A stretch of 43,461 nucleotides of DNA. It comes from Massilia niastensis DSM 21313 (lineage in GTDB: Bacteria; Pseudomonadota; Gammaproteobacteria; Burkholderiales; Burkholderiaceae_D). A model generated the notes under the pieces. The model was not told the origin of the DNA. It worked only from the letters and a program-made list of their open reading frames with translations, and ran no database searches. Each line of letters opens with the position of its first letter. The first letter of the stretch is position 1. Location: contig NZ_KB908125.1 of the NCBI RefSeq assembly GCF_000382345.1, positions 1 to 43,461 of the forward strand, given 5' to 3'. A program made the position numbers and the translations under genes. Below, one piece after another: positions 1 through 8,169 of the stretch.

Positions 1-279
1 CTTCCGCGGATTGGCCAAGGTAAAGGCACAGGCGCTGCTTGCCGCTGCATGCCAGAACATGAAGAAGATGGCGTGCCTGCTGGAACAGGCCTTGCGCCTA
101 TTTTTGCGCCGAAAATCAGGCTCACCGCGCCATCACAAGCTCTCGTATGGACTCCACACGGACTTGTTGCGGTACCAGCGAATTTTTTCGCCAGGTACGC
201 TCCCAATGTCCTGGGCAAGCTGCCTCAAAATGCAACAAACCCTGCCTTCGTAAAAAAGACGGGGTTTGTCAGCGGTCTG
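1..279 (+). mobile_element. 3' remnant of an IS1182-like insertion sequence (transposase C-terminus plus probable right end)
   Basis: The window opens inside a reading frame (frame starting at base 2, stop TAA at 251-253). Its first residues, FRGLAKVKAQALLAAACQ followed by NMKKMACLL, match the C-terminal signature I associate with IS1182-type DDE transposases (RGLxKV..Q..L.A...N.KKM). The 5' part lies outside the window, so it cannot be said whether the element is complete. After the frame, CAAACCC at 235-241 and GGGTTTG at 262-268 form a short dyad. GGGTTTGTCAGCGGTCTGA (262-280) resembles the terminal inverted repeat of such elements read outward. The right boundary near 279 is inferred, and no target duplication can be tested without the left end. 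The family is recognised from memory and is moderately sure. Confidence 0.55.
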
Positions 280-303
280 AGGCAGCCAATGGCTGCCTTT
301 TTA
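280..303 (+). terminator. Rho-independent terminator
   Basis: The arms AGGCAGCC (280-287) and GGCTGCCT (291-298) form a perfect 8-bp stem with a 3-nt loop, followed by a run of T. The T-run lies on the + side only, so it would stop transcripts leaving the insertion-sequence remnant before they run antisense into fmt. Confidence 0.7.
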
Positions 304-331
304 TCATCGGGACGACCTGCCCGGCGGGGGA

Positions 332-1282
332 TCAGCTGAACTGCAGTCCCGCCAGCGGGAAGCCCTTGAGGAATTCCTGCGCCGCCAGGCGCTTGCCGCC
401 CGGCTTTTGCAGTTCCGTCAAGCGCAGGCAGCCCTCGCCGCAGGCGACCAGGATGCCGTGCTGGGCATCGGCCGCCAGCACCTGGCCCGGCGCGCCCTTG
501 CCGGCGGCCGGCTCGGCGTGCCAGATCTTGACCGCCACGCCATTCGCCAGTCCCTGGGCCCCGGGGAAGGGATTGAAGGCGCGCACCTTGCGCGCCAGGT
601 CTTCGGCCGGCAGGGTGAAATCGAGCCTGGCTTCTTCCTTGCTGATCTTGGCCGCGTAGGTCACGCCTTCCTCGGGCTGCGCCACCGCTTCCAGCCGGCC
701 GGCGGCCAGTGCATGCAAGGCTTCGACGATCATGCGGCCGCCGAGCGCGGCCAGCTTGTCGTGCAGGCTGGCCGTGGTGTCGCTGTCCTCGATCGCGACG
801 CGCTCGATCAGCATCATCGGCCCGGTGTCGAGTCCTTCCTCCATCTGCATGATGGTCACGCCGGTGTCCCGGTCGCCGGCCTCGATCGCGCGGTGGATCG
901 GGGCGGCGCCGCGCCAGCGCGGCAGCAGGGAGCCATGGATGTTGATGCAGGGCTTGATGTCGAGGGTGCTGCGCGGCAGGATCAGGCCATAGGCGGCCAC
1001 CACCATCACATCGTAGTCGAGCGCCGCCAGGCGCTCGTGGGCGGCGCGCGCTTCCTCGGCGCGTTGCGGGTCCTTGCTGTCCATGCGCAGGGAGAGCGGC
1101 TGCAGCACCTCGATGCCGTGCGCCAGGGCGTACTGCTTGACGCTGGACGCCTGCAGCTGCATCCCGCGTCCGGCCGGGCGGTCGGGCTGGGTCAGCACCA
1201 GGGGAATCTGGAAGCCGGCCTCGTGCAGGGCACGCAGGGCGACGGCGGCGAACTCGGGGGTGCCGGCGAAAACGACTTTCAT
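332..1282 (-). CDS. fmt: methionyl-tRNA formyltransferase
   Basis: Transfers a formyl group from 10-formyl-tetrahydrofolate to Met-tRNA(fMet), making the initiator for translation in the cytoplasm. It has 316 residues, the usual length. The N-terminal Rossmann-type domain starts VVFAGTPEFA. The catalytic segment is INIHGSLLPRWRGAAPIHRA, with Asn114 and His116, and the catalytic Asp152 lies in EEGLDTGP. The C-terminal OB-like tRNA-binding domain contains FNPFPGA. The ATG at 1282 was chosen because it gives the family start MKVVFAGTPE; the longer frame upstream reads into def. It lies 13 bp downstream of def, the standard def-fmt operon of bacteria. Confidence 0.97.
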   Translation of the reverse strand: MKVVFAGTPEFAAVALRALHEAGFQIPLVLTQPDRPAGRGMQLQASSVKQYALAHGIEVLQPLSLRMDSKDPQRAEEARAAHERLAALDYDVMVVAAYGLILPRSTLDIKPCINIHGSLLPRWRGAAPIHRAIEAGDRDTGVTIMQMEEGLDTGPMMLIERVAIEDSDTTASLHDKLAALGGRMIVEALHALAAGRLEAVAQPEEGVTYAAKISKEEARLDFTLPAEDLARKVRAFNPFPGAQGLANGVAVKIWHAEPAAGKGAPGQVLAADAQHGILVACGEGCLRLTELQKPGGKRLAAQEFLKGFPLAGLQFS

Positions 1283-1295
1283 GGGACCGGGCTCG

Positions 1296-1838
1296 TTAGC
1301 GGCGGCCGGAGGAGCGCTGTGCGGCTTCGCGCTCCAGGCCACGCTCTTCCTTGAGCAGCTTGGCCTTGATGCGGTTGCGCTTGAGCGGCGACAGGTATTC
1401 GACGAACACCTTGCCCATCAGGTGGTCCATCTCGTGCTGGATGCACACGGCCAGCAGGCCATCGGCCTCGAGCTCGAATTCCTTGCCGTCGGCGTCGTGG
1501 GCGCGCACCTTGACGCGCGACGGGCGCTCGACGCCGTCGTAAATGCCGGGCACCGACAGGCAGCCTTCGTCGTAGACCTGCTTTTCCTCGCTGGCCCAGG
1601 TGATTTCCGGGTTGATGAAGACGATGAGGCCGTCATGGCTGTCGGTCACGTCGATCACGATCACGCGCTCGTGCACATCGACCTGGGTCGCGGCCAGGCC
1701 CACGCCCGGCGCATCGTACATGGTGTCGGCCATGTCGGCGACCAGGCGGCGCAGGCGCTCGGTGCCGAATTCGGTCACTGGCTTGGCGACCTTGTGCAGG
1801 CGCGGATCGGGATAGCGGAGGATGTTCAGTAAGGCCAT
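1296..1838 (-). CDS. def: peptide deformylase
   Basis: Metalloenzyme that removes the N-formyl group from nascent proteins in the cytoplasm. It has 180 residues. All three family motifs are present: GVGLAATQ (residues 45-52), EGCLS (91-95, metal ligand Cys93) and QHEMDH (134-139, ligands His135 and His139 with catalytic Glu136). The ATG at 1838 gives the typical start MALLNILRYPDPRL; the open frame continues upstream without a plausible start context. It is followed at 13 bp by fmt, so the two are co-transcribed, and it is divergent from the LysM gene across a 246-bp intergenic region. Confidence 0.97.
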   Translation of the reverse strand: MALLNILRYPDPRLHKVAKPVTEFGTERLRRLVADMADTMYDAPGVGLAATQVDVHERVIVIDVTDSHDGLIVFINPEITWASEEKQVYDEGCLSVPGIYDGVERPSRVKVRAHDADGKEFELEADGLLAVCIQHEMDHLMGKVFVEYLSPLKRNRIKAKLLKEERGLEREAAQRSSGRR

Positions 1839-1905
1839 ATTCAGGTAAGGGTGTCGGTTGTTCGGCGATGCTTGTACGGACAGAAACGCAACACATGGCC
1901 CGAGG

Positions 1906-1928
1906 AGCAAGACGCGGTTTGTCTTGCT
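1906..1928. repeat. 8-bp-arm dyad in the def / LysM divergent region
   Basis: AGCAAGAC (1906-1913) and GTCTTGCT (1921-1928) are perfect complements around a 7-nt loop. It sits between two divergent genes, so it could be an operator or an RNA hairpin in a 5' leader. There is no T-run, so a terminator is unlikely. TTGTCT (1919-1924) with TATGTG 16 nt downstream is a weak candidate promoter for the LysM gene overlapping the dyad. Confidence 0.35.
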
Positions 1929-2084
1929 AGTTCAGGGATTTATGTGCAGAATTTGATTCACTACGGCAACCCTTTTTGGCCAGGGAGCGGTTAAATCATG
2001 CTGTTCTCGTGCCACGGCTGGGCGGATCGGGCGGCGCAGCCAGCTGTCGGTCTCAACGCCGCACTTTACGGACGGACGTCTTCG

Positions 2085-3179
2085 ATGAAAAATTTTAGCA
2101 CAGTCGTGACCCGCGCAGCTGCCGCGGCCCTGGTCGCATGTGCCGCAGCCAGCGGGGCGCAGGCTGCCAACTGCAGCTTCCGCCCGGACGCTCCGGACCA
2201 GCACGTCGTGGTCAAGCGCGATACCCTGTGGGATATCTCGGCCACCTTCCTGCGCAACCCGTGGTGCTGGCCCCAGGTGTGGGGCATGAACCGCGATGAA
2301 ATCCGCAATCCGCACTGGATCTACCCGGGCCAGGTGATCTATTTCGACCGCGCGCGCGGCCGCCTGTCCCTGAACCGCCCGGGAGCGGACGGCCAGGGCG
2401 AGCCGCCGCTGGCCAGGCTGTCGCCGCAGCTGCGCAGCGAATCGCTGGAACTCGGCGCGGTCCAGTCGATCCCGGCCGGCGCGATCGAACCCTACCTGAC
2501 CCAGCCGCTCGTGATCGAGGCGGACGAACTGGCCGGCGCGCCGCGCATCATCGCGTCGCAGGAAGGCCGGGTCTACCTGGGCAATGGCGACCGTGTCTAC
2601 GTGACCGGCGACCTGCGCGGCGCCGGCAGCTTCCAGGTGTTTCGTCCCGGGAATCCGCTGAAGGATCCGCAGACCGGCCGGGTGGTCGCGCACGAAGCCG
2701 CCTACCTGGGCACCGTCAGCCTGGTGGCCGAGGCCAGGCCGGGTGTCGACGCCCACACCTTCCGCGTCACCGACACGCTGCAGGAAATGGGCGTGGGCGA
2801 CCTGCTGGTGCCGGCGCCGCCGAGCCCGGTGCGCAACTACGTGCCGCACGCGCCGCAACAGGCGGTCGATGCGCGCGTGATGTCGATCTATGCAGGCGTG
2901 AGCTATGCGGGACAGAGCCAGGTCGTCACTGTCAACCGGGGTTCGGTTGACGGACTCGATATCGGCGCCGTGCTGCAGCTTTATCATCTCGGAAGAACCG
3001 TGACCGACCCGGCCAGCAGGCGGGGTTTCCTGGGCATGGGCAAGACACTGATCAAGCTGCCGGACGAACAATACGGCAGCCTGTTCATCTTCCGTGTGTT
3101 CAAGAACGTCTCGTACGGCTTGATCATGCAAGTGACGGAGCCGGTGCAAGTCGGCGACGTGGCCAAGTCACCGGAGTAA
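2085..3179 (+). CDS. secreted LysM-domain peptidoglycan-binding protein
   Basis: A 364-residue exported protein. Residues 1-26 form a Sec signal peptide ending AQA before Ala-Asn. A LysM module follows at about 39-86 (HVVVKRDTLWDISATFL ... IYPGQVIYF), which in this family binds glycan chains. The remaining 270 residues have no motif I can name; they are conserved in betaproteobacterial proteins annotated only as LysM proteins. The ATG at 2085 was chosen because the signal peptide begins there. It is followed after 7 bp by dprA, a neighbour pair common in Burkholderiales. A role in the cell wall is inferred from the LysM module; the exact activity is unknown. Confidence 0.9.
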   Translation: MKNFSTVVTRAAAAALVACAAASGAQAANCSFRPDAPDQHVVVKRDTLWDISATFLRNPWCWPQVWGMNRDEIRNPHWIYPGQVIYFDRARGRLSLNRPGADGQGEPPLARLSPQLRSESLELGAVQSIPAGAIEPYLTQPLVIEADELAGAPRIIASQEGRVYLGNGDRVYVTGDLRGAGSFQVFRPGNPLKDPQTGRVVAHEAAYLGTVSLVAEARPGVDAHTFRVTDTLQEMGVGDLLVPAPPSPVRNYVPHAPQQAVDARVMSIYAGVSYAGQSQVVTVNRGSVDGLDIGAVLQLYHLGRTVTDPASRRGFLGMGKTLIKLPDEQYGSLFIFRVFKNVSYGLIMQVTEPVQVGDVAKSPE

Positions 3180-3186
3180 AGCCGCC

Positions 3187-4305
3187 GTGCAGGACACGGA
3201 CCCCCAAGCCCCTGCCGACCGCGCCGCCACCATCGCCGACTGGCTGCGCCTGGAACAGGCGGGCGGGGTGGGGTGCCGGACCGCCCACCAGCTCCTGGCG
3301 CGCTTCGGCTCGCCCGCCGCCATCTTCCGCGCCGGCCATGGCGCGCTCGCCGCGCAAGTCGGGCCGGCCCGGGCGCAGGCGCTGTGTTCGCCCGTTTCCC
3401 CCGCGCTGGCGCAGCGCATCGAGACCACCCTGGCCTGGCTGGCCCGGCCCGGCCACCACCTGCTCACCCTGCACGATCCCGCCTATCCGGCGCTGCTCGC
3501 CGCGATTCCCGATCCGCCGCTGCTGCTGTATGTAACCGGACGCCGCGAGCTGCTGGCGCGGCCCGCGGTCGCGGTGATCGGCAGCCGCAATGCGAGCCTG
3601 CAGGGCAGGGCGAACGCCGGCGCCTTCGCGCAGGCCTTGTCCGACGCCGGGCTGTGCGTCGTCTCGGGCCTGGCGCTGGGCATCGACGCCGCCGCCCACG
3701 AGGCGGCGCTGCGCGGGCCCGGGTCGACGCTCGCCGTGACCGGCACCGGCGCCGACCGCGTCTACCCGGCCCGCAACCGCGCGCTCGCGCAGCACATCGC
3801 CCGCGACGGCTGCATCGTCAGCGAATACGCGCTCGGCACGCCTCCCGTGGCCGCCAATTTCCCGCGCCGCAACCGCATCATCAGCGGCCTGGCCGCCGGC
3901 GTGCTGGTGGTCGAAGCCGCCGCGCAGTCGGGCTCCCTGATCACGGCCCAGCTGGCGGCCGAGCAGGGCCGCGAGGTGTTCGCGATTCCCGGCTCGATCC
4001 ATTCGGCGCTGGCCAAGGGTTGCCACCGCCTGATCCGCGAGGGCGCGCAACTGGTCGAGACGGTCGACGAGGTGCTGGCCGCGCTGCATGCCTCGCCGCT
4101 GGCGGCGCCGGCGCCGGACCCGGCCGCGCCATCGGGCGACGCGGCCCTGCTGGCGGCGCTCGGGTACGGTCCGGTGGACCCCGACCGGTTGCTGCTCGAA
4201 GTGGGCTGCGATGCCAGCCTGCTGGGCAGCCGCCTGCTGGCGCTGGAGCTCGCGGGACAGGTCGAAACCTTGCCCGGAGGCCTGGTCCAACGGGTGTGTC
4301 GCTGA
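3187..4305 (+). CDS. dprA: DNA-processing protein DprA
   Basis: Binds incoming single-stranded DNA and loads RecA during natural transformation. It has 372 residues with a GTG start 7 bp after the LysM gene. An N-terminal helix-hairpin-helix-like region (about 15-60) precedes the Rossmann-like DprA core: VIGSRN (130-135), SGLALGID (160-167), the FPRRNRIISG segment and QSGSLITA. A C-terminal winged-helix-like domain follows (about 310-372). Presence of dprA alone does not show that the strain is competent, because dprA is widespread in non-competent species. It precedes smg, as in many betaproteobacteria. Confidence 0.95.
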   Translation: MQDTDPQAPADRAATIADWLRLEQAGGVGCRTAHQLLARFGSPAAIFRAGHGALAAQVGPARAQALCSPVSPALAQRIETTLAWLARPGHHLLTLHDPAYPALLAAIPDPPLLLYVTGRRELLARPAVAVIGSRNASLQGRANAGAFAQALSDAGLCVVSGLALGIDAAAHEAALRGPGSTLAVTGTGADRVYPARNRALAQHIARDGCIVSEYALGTPPVAANFPRRNRIISGLAAGVLVVEAAAQSGSLITAQLAAEQGREVFAIPGSIHSALAKGCHRLIREGAQLVETVDEVLAALHASPLAAPAPDPAAPSGDAALLAALGYGPVDPDRLLLEVGCDASLLGSRLLALELAGQVETLPGGLVQRVCR

Positions 4306-4515
4306 GTAGTTGCGGCCTCGCAATTTTGCTGTCGAGCTGCAAAAGACTTGTGCTTTACGGCAGCTGTTTATGAAATGAATTTTCTTGTTTTCATTGGGTG
4401 TTCAGTAAGCTGTACGATCGGATAAGGCCGTCAAACAACGTTTTGTTTAAGGCCCCGCGCAGCGTGCGCGCCAGACTTGTGCCGTAGCGAGCTTAGCTGC
4501 TACAGTAGCGTCACT

Positions 4516-4974
4516 ATGTTCGATATCCTGGTCTACCTCTACGAGACGTACTATCGTCCCGACGCCTGCCCCGAGCCGGCAGCCCTGGCTCGCAAACTGT
4601 CCGCCGTCGGTTTCGACGACCTCGAGATTTCCGAGGCGCTGGACTGGCTGACCGGCCTGACCGAGATGGCGTCGGCCGAGCAGATCGATGCATCGACCGG
4701 CACCCGTTACTACGTCGACGAGGAGTACATCGAGCTGGGCAGCGCCGCGATCGGCTTCATCCAGTTCCTCGAAAGCGCAGGCGTGCTCGGCCCCGTGCAG
4801 CGCGAGATCGTCATCGAGCGCGCGCTGGCCTCCGACGAGTCGCCGGTCGCCCTCGGCAAGCTGAAGATCATCGTGCTGATGGTGTTGTGGAGCCAGGGCA
4901 AGGAGCCCGACGCGCTCATGTTCGACGACCTGTTCGGCGACGACGACGACCAGACGCCGCGCCTGTTGCATTAA
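4516..4974 (+). CDS. smg: Smg family protein (DUF494)
   Basis: A 152-residue acidic protein with the Smg/DUF494 start MFDILVYLYETYYRPDACPE and the DDDDQTPRLLH-type acidic end. The molecular function of the family is not established, but the gene sits beside dprA and a type IA topoisomerase in many proteobacteria, as here. The ATG at 4516 fits the family N-terminus. No strong ribosome binding site precedes it. Just upstream, GCTACAGTAGC (around 4498-4508) is a small perfect dyad that might influence initiation. The 210-bp gap from dprA suggests its own promoter, which I could not place. Confidence 0.9.
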   Translation: MFDILVYLYETYYRPDACPEPAALARKLSAVGFDDLEISEALDWLTGLTEMASAEQIDASTGTRYYVDEEYIELGSAAIGFIQFLESAGVLGPVQREIVIERALASDESPVALGKLKIIVLMVLWSQGKEPDALMFDDLFGDDDDQTPRLLH

Positions 4975-4999
4975 GCGCAGGCTGTTTCTGCATCACACT

Positions 5000-5025
5000 A
5001 AAACGGGGCGCTCAGCCCCGTTTTT
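5000..5025 (+). terminator. Rho-independent terminator after smg
   Basis: Arms AAAACGGGGC (5000-5009) and GCCCCGTTTT (5015-5024) form a perfect 10-bp stem with a 5-nt loop and a T-run. It separates smg from the topoisomerase gene, which therefore needs its own promoter. Confidence 0.9.
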
Positions 5026-5093
5026 CATTGGCGCCGCCCCGTTTGCGGGCGCTCAATGACGTTGCGCGCACCGTCATCCGGCACAAGCCAGAC

Positions 5094-5123
5094 TTGCGGG
5101 GAGCGCGAGAAGGCGCTTATCAT
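5094..5123 (+). promoter_or_regulatory. candidate sigma70 promoter upstream of topB
   Basis: TTGCGG (5094-5099) and TATCAT (5118-5123) with an 18-nt spacer resemble a sigma70 promoter, about 120 bp upstream of the topoisomerase start and downstream of the smg terminator. The match is moderate. The TATA-like motif at 5218-5231 is an alternative. Confidence 0.3.
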
Positions 5124-5217
5124 TGGCCGCTCAATCCAGACCGTTACCATTCAGACACTACGGCAAACAGGCCGTCCCGCTCGCGAGCATGTATGATGCG
5201 CAAGCCGAGCCACACCC

Positions 5218-5231
5218 CACTATATAAATAG
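5218..5231 (+). promoter_or_regulatory. TATA-like motif shared with the anmK upstream region
   Basis: CACTATATAAATAG ends 16 nt before the topB start codon and is preceded by CACACC. The same 14-mer, also preceded by CACACC, lies upstream of anmK on the minus strand at 25741-25754. TATAAA could serve as a -10 element giving a very short leader. A protein-binding site is equally possible. Confidence 0.4.
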
Positions 5232-5247
5232 TACGACGAGAAACACT

Positions 5248-7932
5248 ATGACCAAATCCCTCATCATCGCCGAGAAACCGTCGGTCGCGAACGATATCGC
5301 GAAGACGCTGGGCGGCTTCACCAAGCACGATGAGTACTTCGAATCCGACGAATATATTCTCTCGTCCGCCGTCGGCCACCTGCTCGAGATCGCGGTGCCC
5401 GAGGAGTACGACGTCAAGCGCGGCAAATGGAGCTTCGCGCACCTGCCGATGATCCCGCCGTATTTTGCGCTGAACCCGATCGCCAAGACCGAATCGCGCC
5501 TCAAGGTGTTGAACAAGCTGATCAAGCGCAAGGATGTGTCCACCCTGATCAACGCATGCGACGCGGGCCGCGAAGGAGAACTGATCTTCCGCCTGATCGC
5601 GCAGAACGCGAAGGCCAAGCAGCCGGTCAAGCGCCTGTGGCTGCAGTCGATGACGCCGACGGCGATCCGCGAAGGCTTCTCGCGCCTGCGCAGCGACGAG
5701 GAAATGCTGCCGCTGGCCGACGCCGCGCGCTGCCGTTCCGAAGCCGACTGGCTGATCGGCATCAACGGCACCCGCGCCATGACCGCCTTCAACTCGAAGG
5801 AGGGCGGCTTCTACCTGACCACCGTGGGCCGGGTGCAGACCCCGACCCTGTCGATCGTGGTCGAGCGCGAAGAGAAGATCAAGAAGTTCGTGCCGCGCGA
5901 CTACTGGGAAGTGCGCGCCGAGTTCGTGTGCGCCGCCGGCGTCTACGAAGGGCGCTGGCTCGACCAGGGTTTCAAGAAGGACGAGAACGATCCCGAGAAG
6001 CGCGCCGAGCGCCTGTGGAGCAAGGCCGCCGCCGATTCGATCGTCGCCGCCTGCCGCGGCAAGCAGGGCAAGGTCAGCGAGGAGTCGAAGCCGACCACCT
6101 CGATGGCCCCGGCCCTGTTCGACCTGACCTCGCTGCAGCGCGAGGCCAACGGCCGCTTCGGCTTCTCGGCCAAGAACACGCTCGGCCTGGCGCAGGCGCT
6201 GTACGAAAAGCACAAGGTGCTGACCTACCCGCGTACCGATTCGCGCCATTTGCCGGAAGACTACATCGGCACCGTGAAGGGCACGATGGAGTCGCTGCTG
6301 CAGATCAATAACTACCACCAGTTCGCCAAGCAGGTGGTCGACAAGGGCTGGGTCAAGCCGAACAAGCGCATCTTCGACAACACCAAGATCTCGGACCACT
6401 TCGCGATCATCCCGACCGGCGTGATCCCGAAGAACCTGACCGAGCCGGAGCAGAAGCTGTACGACCTGGTCACGCGCCGCTTCCTGGCGGTGTTCTTCCC
6501 GGCCGCCGAGTTCCTGGTGACCACCCGCTTCACCGAAGTCTCGGGCCACCAGTTCAAGACCGAGGGCAAGGTGATGACCAACCCCGGCTGGCTGGCGGTC
6601 TACGGCAAGGACACCACCGGCGACGACAAGGACGGCGCCACGCTGGTGCCGGTCGCCAAGGGCGAGCAGGTGCTGGCCGACAAGCTCAGCGCCAACGGCC
6701 TGGTGACCAAGCCGCCGGCGCGCTATACCGAAGCGACCCTGCTGTCGGCGATGGAAGGCGCGGGCAAGCTGGTCGATTCCGACGAACTGCGCGATGCGAT
6801 GGCCGGCAAGGGCCTGGGCACGCCGGCCACGCGCGCCGCCATCATCGAAGGCCTGCTGACCGAGAAATACCTGCTCCGCGAAGGGCGCGAACTGATGCCG
6901 ACCGCGAAGGCGTCGCAGCTGATGACCCTGCTGCGCGGCCTGGGCGTGAACGAACTGACCGCGCCCGAGCTGACCGGCGAATGGGAATACAAGCTGGCCC
7001 AGATGGAGAAGGGCCGGATCTCGCGTGAAGAGTTCATGCGCGAGATCGCCCAGATGACCCAGATCATCGTCAAGCGCGCCAAGGAATACGACAACGACAC
7101 GATCCCGGGCGAGTACGCGACCCTGCAGACGCCGTGCCCGAACTGCGCCGGCACGGTCAAGGAAAACTACCGCCGCTTCGCCTGCACCAAGTGCGACTTC
7201 TCGATGAGCAAGACGCCGGGCAGCCGCCAGTTCGAGATCGCGGAAGTCGAGGAACTGCTGAAGAACCGCACCATCGGTCCGCTGCAGGGCTTCCGCTCGA
7301 AGATGGGCCGTCCGTTCGCGGCGATCCTGCGCATCGTGCGCGACGAGGACATCCAGAACTTCAAGCTCGAGTTCGACTTCGGCCAGGCCGACGAGGAAGG
7401 CGAGGACGGCGAGGGCGTCGACTTCAGCCAGCAGACCCCGCTCGGCCCCTGCCCGAAATGCCAGGCCGGCGTCTACGAGATGGGCCTGGCCTATGTGTGC
7501 GAGCACAGCGTGGCCAAGCCGAAGACCTGCGACTTCCGCAGCGGCCGCATCATCCTGCAGCAGGAGATCCTGCCCGAGCAGATGGCCAAGCTGCTCAACG
7601 ACGGCAAGACCGACCTGCTGCCGGGCTTCGTCTCGCAGCGCACGCGCCGCCCGTTCAAGGCCTTCCTGGTGCGCGCCAAGGACGGCAAGATCAGCTTCGA
7701 GTTCGAGGAGCGCAAGGCCAAGCCGGCCGCCAAGGGCAAGGCCGCCGCCGCGGGCGCCGACAATGCCGAAGGAGCGGATGGTGCGGAAGTCGCCGTCGCC
7801 GCGGTCAAGCCGGCCCGCAAGACGGCCGCCAAGGCCCCGGCCAAGGCGGCGGCGCCCAAGGCCGCGGCCAAGACCGCCGCCGCGCGCAAGGCGCCCGCCA
7901 AGCGCGCCAGCACGGCCGCCGCGAAGAAGTAA
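5248..7932 (+). CDS. topB: DNA topoisomerase III (type IA) with Lys/Ala-rich C-terminal tail
   Basis: Relaxes or decatenates DNA by single-strand passage through a 5'-phosphotyrosine intermediate. It has 894 residues. The Toprim domain carries IIAEKPSVA (Glu9) and DAGREGE (Asp105 to Glu111). The catalytic tyrosine is Tyr327 in LTYPRTDSR. Two C-terminal zinc-ribbon-like segments follow: CPNC near 630 with FACTKC about 20 residues on, and CPKC near 734 with a CEHS...KTC partner. From about residue 822 to the end the protein is almost only Ala, Lys, Pro and Arg, like a histone-H1-type tail. The zinc segments and tail make it longer than E. coli TopB. It lies between strong terminators, so it is probably monocistronic. 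Confidence 0.93.
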   Translation: MTKSLIIAEKPSVANDIAKTLGGFTKHDEYFESDEYILSSAVGHLLEIAVPEEYDVKRGKWSFAHLPMIPPYFALNPIAKTESRLKVLNKLIKRKDVSTLINACDAGREGELIFRLIAQNAKAKQPVKRLWLQSMTPTAIREGFSRLRSDEEMLPLADAARCRSEADWLIGINGTRAMTAFNSKEGGFYLTTVGRVQTPTLSIVVEREEKIKKFVPRDYWEVRAEFVCAAGVYEGRWLDQGFKKDENDPEKRAERLWSKAAADSIVAACRGKQGKVSEESKPTTSMAPALFDLTSLQREANGRFGFSAKNTLGLAQALYEKHKVLTYPRTDSRHLPEDYIGTVKGTMESLLQINNYHQFAKQVVDKGWVKPNKRIFDNTKISDHFAIIPTGVIPKNLTEPEQKLYDLVTRRFLAVFFPAAEFLVTTRFTEVSGHQFKTEGKVMTNPGWLAVYGKDTTGDDKDGATLVPVAKGEQVLADKLSANGLVTKPPARYTEATLLSAMEGAGKLVDSDELRDAMAGKGLGTPATRAAIIEGLLTEKYLLREGRELMPTAKASQLMTLLRGLGVNELTAPELTGEWEYKLAQMEKGRISREEFMREIAQMTQIIVKRAKEYDNDTIPGEYATLQTPCPNCAGTVKENYRRFACTKCDFSMSKTPGSRQFEIAEVEELLKNRTIGPLQGFRSKMGRPFAAILRIVRDEDIQNFKLEFDFGQADEEGEDGEGVDFSQQTPLGPCPKCQAGVYEMGLAYVCEHSVAKPKTCDFRSGRIILQQEILPEQMAKLLNDGKTDLLPGFVSQRTRRPFKAFLVRAKDGKISFEFEERKAKPAAKGKAAAAGADNAEGADGAEVAVAAVKPARKTAAKAPAKAAAPKAAAKTAAARKAPAKRASTAAAKK

Positions 7933-7954
7933 TTCCGGACTGCTGCCGGCCACG

Positions 7955-7986
7955 AACCGCGAGCCTCATGGCTCGCGGTTTTTTTT
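7955..7986 (+). terminator. Rho-independent terminator after topB
   Basis: Arms AACCGCGAGCC (7955-7965) and GGCTCGCGGTT (7970-7980) form a perfect 11-bp stem with a 4-nt loop, followed by a run of eight T (7979-7986). Confidence 0.93.
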
Positions 7987-8083
7987 CGTCCATCTTTTTG
8001 GAGAGCAGTGGTTCAATTAATGCATGACCGTAATATTTTTCTTCTCTGTTGATTGCATTCAAGTAATAATCATTACACACAAC

Positions 8084-8096
8084 ACTTGTCACAAGT
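8084..8096. repeat. 13-bp palindrome upstream of the chemoreceptor gene
   Basis: ACTTGTCACAAGT is a perfect inverted repeat with a single central base, about 75 bp upstream of the receptor start. A looser dyad, GTAAT ... ATTAC, lies at 8063-8076. The stretch 7987-8169 is AT-richer than its surroundings and must hold the receptor promoter. I found no convincing sigma28 or sigma70 match in it. The palindrome may be an operator. Confidence 0.3.
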
Positions 8097-8169
8097 TTCA
8101 TTTCACCGGTACTGGCTCCCACAAGGCGCCAGCTTCATTTCATTCTCCTGAACCGTCCTGAAACCGCAC

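Noticed and set aside
5158..7953. A 931-codon open frame antisense to topB
   Set aside because: It is the mirror of a high-GC coding gene (no stop codons because third positions are G/C), has no family motif and no ribosome binding site. The sense gene carries all catalytic motifs.
7987..8169. Sigma28 promoter for the chemoreceptor gene
   Set aside because: No TAAA-N15-GCCGATAA-like sequence could be found; the control of this gene stays open.
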